Assembly: GCA_003660865.1 (NCBI GenBank)
Contig: QMVA01000005.1
Coordinates: 1-19,225, forward strand
Reading direction: 5' to 3'
DNA from: Candidatus Nanohalarchaeota archaeon
Lineage (GTDB): Archaea > EX4484-52 > B79-G9
Length of the DNA: 19,225 bases
Shown here: positions 15,083 to 19,225 of the stretch, in pieces
How positions within the stretch are numbered: position 1 is the first letter of the stretch
Layout: every line of letters begins with the position of its first letter
Program-made: the position numbers and the translations under genes
Notes under the pieces: model-generated
What the model was told of the DNA's origin: nothing
The model's input: the letters and a program-made list of their open reading frames with translations, nothing else
Databases searched by the model: none

Positions 15083-15715
15083 TTAGTCTATAGAAATCGT
15101 TATTTTTTGTTTTCCCTGTTCCAGCTCTTTGCAGACTAAACTGATTTTTCCTATCTCTTTTGTGTTTTTGACGTGGAGGCCGCCATCGGGAATCGGTGCG
15201 TAGTCTCCTACTTTGGTCCATCTGAATCCTTCGCGGTTTTCGTCCCAATAGCTTTTTATTTCGAGATTGTTTTGGATGTCTTTGTTTGCCTGTTCTAATG
15301 CTTTTTCGATGATTTCATCTCCAATTTCTTCTTTGAAAACCAAGTATGCATGGTTTGCTTTTAGGGCGCCGGCAACTGCTCTTTTTGCGAAGTTCTTGTC
15401 GAATGGGCCTGCAAGCAGGTGAAGGGCGGAGTGTAATCGCATTGCAGAGAATCTCTTATTCCAGTCAAGATCCAGTTTTACTGTGTTCTCTTCCTGAAAT
15501 GGGATTGGTTTTGGGAATATGTGCCAGATGTCTTGAGCTTCTTTTTTGGAGCCGGCAATCTTCATGTTGTTTATTTTACCGTAATCGCCGGGTTCTGTGT
15601 TGGTTTGCGGGATGAAGATTGTTTTGTCCAGAACTACCCTGTTGCCTTCTATTTTTAGGATTTTTGCTTCTATCTCTTTTTTGTACTGGTCTTCATAGTA
15701 GATTAGTTCTGTCAT
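15083..15715 (-). CDS. alaX: Alanyl-tRNA editing protein AlaX
   Basis: 210 residues. AlaX proteins hydrolyse mischarged Ser- or Gly-tRNA(Ala) in trans and resemble the editing domain of alanyl-tRNA synthetase. An OB-like N-terminal part (about 1-50, with PGDYGKI in the usual E/Q-PGDxG place) is followed by the catalytic zinc domain: RLHSALHLLAG gives H95 and H99, and PDGGLHVKNTKEIG gives H181. The usual fourth ligand is Cys (C-x3-H); here residue 177 is Asp. The size fits the medium AlaX class. The ATG lies 25 bases from a TATA box on the minus strand. It converges with the second MNT gene, leaving 134 bases between. Confidence 0.88.
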   Translation of the reverse strand: MTELIYYEDQYKKEIEAKILKIEGNRVVLDKTIFIPQTNTEPGDYGKINNMKIAGSKKEAQDIWHIFPKPIPFQEENTVKLDLDWNKRFSAMRLHSALHLLAGPFDKNFAKRAVAGALKANHAYLVFKEEIGDEIIEKALEQANKDIQNNLEIKSYWDENREGFRWTKVGDYAPIPDGGLHVKNTKEIGKISLVCKELEQGKQKITISID

Positions 15716-15736
15716 GTGGATATGTTTTTTATGGAA

Positions 15737-15744
15737 TTTTATAA
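15737..15744 (-). promoter_or_regulatory. TATA box of alaX (leaderless promoter)
   Basis: On the minus strand TTATAAAA is centred about 25 bases before the alaX ATG, so the transcript probably begins at the start codon. Confidence 0.55.
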
Positions 15745-15814
15745 GAGTATTGTTATTGAGTGTGGGATGATGATGAGAGTTTAGTGAGGCGTTTTATTTA
15801 TTAGCGCTTATATT

Positions 15815-16675
15815 TTAGTTTTTTAAGTTTAATTTCTTTGAGTGTTTTAGCTTCTTTTTATCTTCCAGACTAAAACGATCTTCATTTGAAATAACTTTTT
15901 TGCCGGTTTTTTGCTCAATTTCTTTTCTTGTGTTACCAGCTACTTCTCCGCCTTCTCTTGCGACTTTTTTGTTTTCTTCAAATGTTTCGGGCATCTTGTT
16001 TTTTGAAATTTCTGTTGTTGTTGCCTCTGCCAGCATATTTAGAACCAGTTCCAGATTGGACATATTGTCCCGCAGGTTTTCTTTTTTCAGATCCTTGAAA
16101 TTTTTATATTCTTTTGTTGACATTCCTGCCCATGCTTTTGTGATCTCGTTGGTTAGAATTGCATATTCCATGCCTTCTTCTACCCCGCGCGTGTCCCATT
16201 CATCTGTCAGCTCTTTTCTTACTTCAATTGTTTTTAATCTCTGGTTAACCCATTCTTTTGAATATCCTTTTTTCAGGTAAGTTTTGAGCGCCCTGTCAAT
16301 TGCTTTTTGAGGGTCTGCTAATTCGTCAATTCTTTCATTTCCGACTTTGGCAAGCCATAACTTGAATGGTTCTGCTTTTGGGGAAGGGATTGACTGGATC
16401 AATCTTAAAATTGATTTCGTATCCCCTACATCTGTCAGATAATATTTGCCATCATTGGACTTCATTTTCAGTTGACTACAATTTGTAGCCAACTGACTTC
16501 CTTCTTGTTTTAATCTTGTTTTTAAGACACTCCAGTATTTTCTGGGGTTAGCGCTCTCGGTTAAAATAGCAATTACATCAATAACGCTAAAAAACCAATC
16601 TTCTTTTTCTTCGTTCCATACTCGGCGAATCTGTTTGTCATTGAACAAAACAATTGAATTTTTCTCATTATCCAT
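15815..16675 (-). CDS. BRO-N domain / DinD-like protein
   Basis: 286 residues. The N-terminal 110 or so are a BRO-N/antirepressor-type DNA-binding domain (SIVLFNDKQIRRVWNEEKED, FFSVIDVIAILTE, RKYWSVLKTRLKQEGSQL). The rest follows the DinD (DNA-damage-inducible protein D) layout, with YYLTDVGDTKSILRLIQSIPSP, FKLWLAKVGNERIDELADPQ and a helical tail ending in a lysine-rich segment. Bacterial DinD proteins interfere with RecA filaments; BRO-N proteins are common in viruses and mobile elements. A role in DNA-damage response or a mobile element is plausible, but nothing nearby proves it. GAGGGG in front of the ATG serves as ribosome binding site, and the start overlaps the small ORF at 16668-16775. 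Confidence 0.78.
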   Translation of the reverse strand: MDNEKNSIVLFNDKQIRRVWNEEKEDWFFSVIDVIAILTESANPRKYWSVLKTRLKQEGSQLATNCSQLKMKSNDGKYYLTDVGDTKSILRLIQSIPSPKAEPFKLWLAKVGNERIDELADPQKAIDRALKTYLKKGYSKEWVNQRLKTIEVRKELTDEWDTRGVEEGMEYAILTNEITKAWAGMSTKEYKNFKDLKKENLRDNMSNLELVLNMLAEATTTEISKNKMPETFEENKKVAREGGEVAGNTRKEIEQKTGKKVISNEDRFSLEDKKKLKHSKKLNLKN

Positions 16676-16775
16676 AGTATAACCCCTCTTTTTGCAGTTT
16701 TTCTATTTCCTTTGTAACCTCATCGATATCCTTTTGGATTTCCTCCAGAGGTCTCAATCTCAAGTGATGTGACAT
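16668..16775 (-). CDS. 35-residue coiled-coil peptide preceding the DinD-like gene
   Basis: Short ORF of regular coding character, too short for most gene callers. After MSHHLRLRP it is one amphipathic helix (LEEIQKDIDEVTKEIEKLQK). It overlaps the DinD-like gene by 8 bases and holds that gene's ribosome binding site, a typical sign of translational coupling. A TATA-like element lies upstream on the minus strand. It may be a real small protein that pairs with the DinD-like product. Confidence 0.5.
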   Translation of the reverse strand: MSHHLRLRPLEEIQKDIDEVTKEIEKLQKEGLYYG

Positions 16776-16808
16776 TGTGTGTTATTGATTTTCAATATCT
16801 TTTGCTGT

Positions 16809-16824
16809 TTTAAAGTATATATAG
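16809..16824 (-). promoter_or_regulatory. TATA-rich promoter element of the small ORF/DinD-like pair
   Basis: On the minus strand CTATATATACTTTAAA lies 35 to 49 bases before the ATG at 16775, implying a leader of roughly 10-20 bases. Because the site is nearly symmetrical it could also act on the plus strand. Confidence 0.4.
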
Positions 16825-16879
16825 CTAACAGGTATAGCATGCCGATAGAATGTTCTTGCGCTGAAGTTTTGTAAGTGTT

Positions 16880-17086
16880 GTGGAAAAAGGAGGCTATGAA
16901 ACTTGGGTAGAAAAGGTGACTGTAAATCAGAAAAAATGGGATTTTGCCGATAGAGAGAATATAGGAGAATTGCTGAGAAAATATATAGGAATAGGTAAGA
17001 TAGATAATATTGTCATTAGGGGTTGGATGATGATGGGGGATTTAGTGAATTGTTTTGTGAAGTTGTTTAGGCTGTCTATTGTGTAG
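16880..17086 (+). CDS. Doubtful 68-codon ORF, perhaps a decayed gene end
   Basis: Opens with GTG. The first 46 residues (with WVEKVTVNQKKWDF and ENIGELLRKYIGIGKI) look more like protein than random DNA, while the tail turns hydrophobic and irregular. GGAGG lies inside the frame but serves only a 4-codon ATG ORF in another frame. I see no good start and do not recognise the family. The rest of 16776-17179 holds only the TATA element noted above. Confidence 0.2.
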   Translation: MEKGGYETWVEKVTVNQKKWDFADRENIGELLRKYIGIGKIDNIVIRGWMMMGDLVNCFVKLFRLSIV

Positions 17087-17181
17087 TTGGGTGTTTCCTG
17101 CTTGTTTTTGCGGCGGGGTCATAGAGGGTTCGTGAGAAGTCAAATATCACTGCTTTCATGGTTGATTATTTCTCGGGGATA

Positions 17182-17189
17182 TATTTAAA
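17182..17189 (+). promoter_or_regulatory. TATA box of the leu leader-leuA transcript
   Basis: TATTTAAA inside GGATATATTTAAAAAG, centred 27-28 bases before the ATG of the leader peptide at 17213. This matches the leaderless spacing of other promoters here, so transcription should start at or just before that ATG and run about 130 bases before leuA. Confidence 0.6.
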
Positions 17190-17212
17190 AAGTGTGGAGG
17201 GCAATTAGTTGT

Positions 17213-17269
17213 ATGCTTTTTGAGCGCAGATGTTTTTTGGCACTGGGTATGTTGTTTCTGTTACTGTAG
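17213..17269 (+). CDS. Leucine-rich leader peptide upstream of leuA
   Basis: ATG to TAG, 18 residues: MLFERRCFLALGMLFLLL. Seven are Leu, and the run before the stop is L-F-L-L-L, using TTG, CTG, TTA and CTG codons. The ATG sits at the leaderless distance from a TATA box, so this is likely the first thing translated on the leuA mRNA. A Leu-rich short ORF right before a leucine biosynthesis gene is the hallmark of ribosome-mediated attenuation in bacteria (leuL). It is followed by a stem and two T7 tracts. Chance is possible, since the region is T-rich and TTN/CTN codons are common, but promoter spacing, gene function and the stem agree. Confidence 0.6.
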   Translation: MLFERRCFLALGMLFLLL

Positions 17270-17307
17270 AGTTTCTTGCGCTTTTTTTGGTTATAGTGCA
17301 TTTTTTT
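17222..17307 (+). terminator. Putative leucine attenuator: stem closing onto a T7 tract, then a second T7 tract
   Basis: AGCGCA (17223-17228, inside the leader ORF) pairs perfectly with TGCGCT (17277-17282). G-U pairs extend it by one on each side. Its 3' arm runs directly into TTTTTTT (17282-17288), and a second TTTTTTT lies at 17301-17307. T-tracts alone can terminate archaeal RNA polymerase. The 5' arm would be covered by a ribosome paused at the leucine codons in the first half of the leader. So pausing (low leucine) would open the stem, and completed translation would let it form. This is inferred from layout only. Confidence 0.45.
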
Positions 17308-17344
17308 GATGATGGTTAATTATGGTTTTGTGTGGTGATGATGT

Positions 17345-18880
17345 ATGGGTAAGGAAAAGATGAGACGGATTGAAATTTTTGATACGACGCTTAGGGATGG
17401 TGAGCAGTCGCCGGGGGCGACGCTTAATATTGATGAGAAGCTTGCTATTGCGCATCAGCTTGCCAAGCTTAAGGTTGATACTATTGAAGCAGGGTTTCCT
17501 ATTGCTTCAGAGGATGATTTTTCTTCTGTGAAACTGATTGCTGAAAATGTGGCGGGCCCGTATATTTGCGGACTTTGCCGGGCGGTTGATGCAGATATTA
17601 TTCGCGCGTGGGATGCTGTTAAATATTCTGATAAGCCGCGCATACATACTTTTATTGCCACGTCTGATCTTCACCTGAAGTATAAGCTTAAGAAGAGCCG
17701 TAGTGAGGTTCTTTCGATGGCGAAGAAGGCGGTTGGACTTGCGCGAAGTTTCTCAGAAAGGGTTGAGTTTTCGTGTGAGGATGCGTCGCGGAGCGATCCG
17801 AAATTTTTGTGTAAAGTGATTGGTGCGGCTATTGAGGAGGGTGCTTGTGTTGTGAATATCCCGGATACTGTGGGGTATTCTGAAGTTGATGAGTTCGGGA
17901 AACTGATTAGTTATATCAGGGAGCATGTTGAAAATATCGACGGTGCTGTCATTAGTGTGCATTGCCATAATGATCTTGGGCTTGCTGTTGCGAATTCGCT
18001 TGAGGCTGTGCGGCGCGGGGCAGGGCAGGTTGAGTGTACGGTCAACGGGATTGGTGAGCGCGCGGGTAATGCTGCGCTTGAGGAGGTTGTTATGAATCTT
18101 AAGACGAAGGGTTCTTATTTTGGGTGTGATTGTAGTGTGGATACAAAGGAGATCTATAATACGAGCAGGATGGTTTCGCGATATACGGGTATTGATGTGC
18201 AGAGGAATAAGGCAATCGTGGGGAAGAATGCGTTTGCGCATGAAGCAGGCATTCATCAGCATGGTATGCTTGCGAATCCGTTGTGCTATGAGATTATGAG
18301 CCCTGCGTCTATCGGGAAGAAGACTGAGCTTGTGATTGGAAAGCATTCGGGAAGGCATGCTGTTGTGAGTGCGCTTGAGGAGTTTGGATATTCGTTTGAT
18401 GGTGATGAGCTTGATTTGATTGTTGCAAAGATTAAGGCGCTTGCTGATAAGCAGAAGAGTGTTCTTTCGGATGATATTGTTGCGATTGCTGATGATGTGT
18501 TGTGTAGGTCTTCTGTGGGTAACCGGTATGTTGTGCTTGATGAGGTTAAGGTGACTTGCGGGAATAAGGTTGGCGCGTATGCTGATGTTAAGGTTAGGAT
18601 TGATGGCAAGATGAAGAGTGCCTGTGCAGATGGTGTCGGACCTGTTGATGCTGCGACTAATGCTATCAAGAAGATTCTTGGACCGGAGATTGTGCTTCGG
18701 GAGTATGAGCTTAAGGCGATTACAGGTGGGACTGATGCGCTTGCGGATGTGGCGCTTGTGGTTGCGGGTAAGGATGGGAAGGAATATCGAGCGCGCGGGC
18801 TTGATGAGGATATTGTGATGGCGTCGGTTAAGGCGATTGTTAATGGGGTCAATATGGTTCGAAGAGGGAAGAAGAATTGA
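17345..18880 (+). CDS. leuA: 2-isopropylmalate synthase
   Basis: 511 residues. It condenses acetyl-CoA with 2-oxoisovalerate, the first committed step of leucine synthesis. The HMGL-like TIM barrel starts with the signature FDTTLRDGEQSPGATL (about 12-27). The metal-binding SVHCHNDLGLAVANS at about 204-218 and NGIGERAGNA at about 236-245 follow, then the linker EAGIHQHGM and GKHSGRHAV. The C-terminal LeuA_dimer domain (about 390-505), where leucine binds as feedback inhibitor, is complete. The closely related citramalate synthase cannot be wholly excluded, but the sequence pattern (ICGLCRA, IHTFIATSDLHLKYKLKKS) is of LeuA type. GGTGATG at 17334-17340 serves as ribosome binding site. No other leu gene follows within the window. 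A leucine-rich leader precedes it. Confidence 0.9.
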   Translation: MGKEKMRRIEIFDTTLRDGEQSPGATLNIDEKLAIAHQLAKLKVDTIEAGFPIASEDDFSSVKLIAENVAGPYICGLCRAVDADIIRAWDAVKYSDKPRIHTFIATSDLHLKYKLKKSRSEVLSMAKKAVGLARSFSERVEFSCEDASRSDPKFLCKVIGAAIEEGACVVNIPDTVGYSEVDEFGKLISYIREHVENIDGAVISVHCHNDLGLAVANSLEAVRRGAGQVECTVNGIGERAGNAALEEVVMNLKTKGSYFGCDCSVDTKEIYNTSRMVSRYTGIDVQRNKAIVGKNAFAHEAGIHQHGMLANPLCYEIMSPASIGKKTELVIGKHSGRHAVVSALEEFGYSFDGDELDLIVAKIKALADKQKSVLSDDIVAIADDVLCRSSVGNRYVVLDEVKVTCGNKVGAYADVKVRIDGKMKSACADGVGPVDAATNAIKKILGPEIVLREYELKAITGGTDALADVALVVAGKDGKEYRARGLDEDIVMASVKAIVNGVNMVRRGKKN

Positions 18881-18883
18881 TAG

Positions 18884-18893
18884 TTTTTTAAAG
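18884..18893 (+). promoter_or_regulatory. TATA-like promoter of the HAD gene
   Basis: TTTTTTAAAG centred about 27 bases before ATG 18917; this supports that ATG over the TTG at 18896. The same T6 run, four bases after the leuA stop, could also help terminate leuA. Confidence 0.45.
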
Positions 18894-18916
18894 TATTGAG
18901 TGCTTTTTCTGTTGCT

Positions 18917-19078
18917 ATGAGTGAGAATGAGAAACTATTTGTTTTCGATATGGATGGTACTATTATCGAGGAAGAGGTCATCTATAATGGAGAGATTCTG
19001 CCTTCCAGATGGACCCAGATTGCAATGTCTCTTGGAGATGATGCGTATCAACCTAACTTCGCCAGTTTGATAAAATAA
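18917..19078 (+). pseudogene. HAD-superfamily phosphatase, truncated after 53 residues
   Basis: Starts like a HAD hydrolase of the phosphoserine-phosphatase type: KLFVFDMDGTIIEEE carries the nucleophile motif DxDGT. After SLGDDAYQ the family pattern ends abruptly, and the frame stops eight codons later. HAD phosphatases of this type need about 200 residues including motifs II-IV, so this fragment cannot be active. The sequence then changes to a short non-coding stretch and a new gene start. The simplest reading is an insertion near 19050-19062, probably an IS element. The rest of the gene would lie beyond the window. Confidence 0.6.
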
Positions 19079-19089
19079 AGGTCACATCA

Positions 19090-19124
19090 CTCTCATAGTA
19101 CCATTGAGGTGATATCTATGAGAG
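19090..19124 (+). promoter_or_regulatory. Hairpin enclosing the ribosome binding site and start codon of the 19118 gene
   Basis: CTCTCATAG (19090-19098) and CTATGAGAG (19116-19124) are perfect 9-base arms. The loop holds GAGGTGAT (19106-19113), a full match to the archaeal Shine-Dalgarno, and the ATG lies in the 3' arm. When folded, the start codon is paired; translation would be damped, as in transposases that must avoid read-through expression from flanking genes. Confidence 0.55.
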
Positions 19125-19225
19125 AAAATGTAACCTTCCCCGTAGGGAATGTATCTTTATTCGAGAAAGTTGATAAACATTACGATTTTTCAAACGCATT
19201 GTTTGGTAAAATCGGTGGTAAAGCA
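19118..19225 (+). CDS. 5' part of an unidentified gene, possibly a transposase
   Basis: Thirty-six codons run to the window end without a stop. The start has an excellent GAGGTGAT site 4 bases upstream. The peptide (VSLFEKVDKHYDFSNALFGK) is not diagnostic. Its place directly behind a broken HAD gene, and the hairpin over its start, suggest the transposase of an inserted element. I could not identify a family or terminal inverted repeats. Confidence 0.45.
   Translation, partial: MRENVTFPVGNVSLFEKVDKHYDFSNALFGKIGGKA

Noticed and set aside
15765..17050. ATGATGATG-TTTAGTGA similarity between 15765-15788 and 17026-17048
   Set aside because: The shared bases are a low-complexity ATG run plus a common T/G-rich string, and no D box or longer match supports a repeat or RNA gene.
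17753..18981. Long minus-strand open frames opposite leuA (201 and 231 codons)
   Set aside because: They mirror the codon bias of leuA, are rich in Ser/Thr and Arg/His in the way antisense frames are, and show no family motif.
1..19225. CRISPR arrays, tRNA or rRNA genes
   Set aside because: No regularly spaced repeats and no cloverleaf or rRNA-like sequence were seen on either strand.

Overview
The window looks archaeal. Several genes are preceded by a TATA box centred about 25 to 28 bases before the start codon, the spacing expected for leaderless archaeal transcripts. Where Shine-Dalgarno sequences occur they match the archaeal GGAGGTGAT type. The first protein ends in an archaeosortase-like PGxG-hydrophobic-RR tail, and there is a free-standing AlaX editing protein. 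I cannot assign a lineage; an uncultivated anaerobic archaeon (DPANN, Altiarchaea or a euryarchaeal relative) would fit. The ends of the window (a von Willebrand A surface protein on the left, leuA and a HAD phosphatase on the right) share a G/T-rich codon style. The middle, about 2.4 to 14.9 kb, is visibly A-rich and holds accessory defence genes.

Layout. 1-2044: secreted, Cys-rich VWA protein. 2176-2376: small Cys protein with an uncertain start. 2452-5196: hsdR of a type I restriction-modification system with its own leaderless promoter. 5215-5362: a folded intergenic element, a perfect inverted-repeat operator and a TATA box. 5385-12238: a tightly packed operon of RHH regulator, AlbA_2/HATPase regulator, wHTH-PIN protein, a 36-residue ORF, a DUF3800 protein, hsdS, an unrecognised helical protein and hsdM. 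12310-14948: two adjacent HEPN/nucleotidyltransferase (MNT) toxin-antitoxin modules in opposite gene order, each behind its own repeat operator. 15083-16775, minus strand: AlaX, then a BRO-N/DinD-like protein preceded by a 35-codon ORF. 17180-18880: promoter, leucine-rich leader peptide, terminator-like element and leuA. 18917-19078: a HAD phosphatase cut off after 53 residues. 19118 to the end: the start of another gene, possibly a transposase.

How the parts work together. HsdR, HsdM and HsdS can form a complete type I enzyme, but hsdR is transcribed separately from the hsdS/hsdM operon. That operon opens with an RHH repressor beside a matching palindrome and also carries PIN, DUF3800 and AlbA_2 proteins often seen in defence islands. 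The two HEPN/MNT modules extend the island. A 27-base near-identical repeat of the hsdS start flanks the DUF3800 gene and suggests that this gene was inserted.

The most interesting signal is upstream of leuA. A leaderless 18-residue peptide with seven leucines, four of them in its last five codons, is followed by a stem that closes directly onto a T7 tract, then by a second T7 tract and then leuA. This has the layout of a ribosome-mediated leucine attenuator in what looks like an archaeon.
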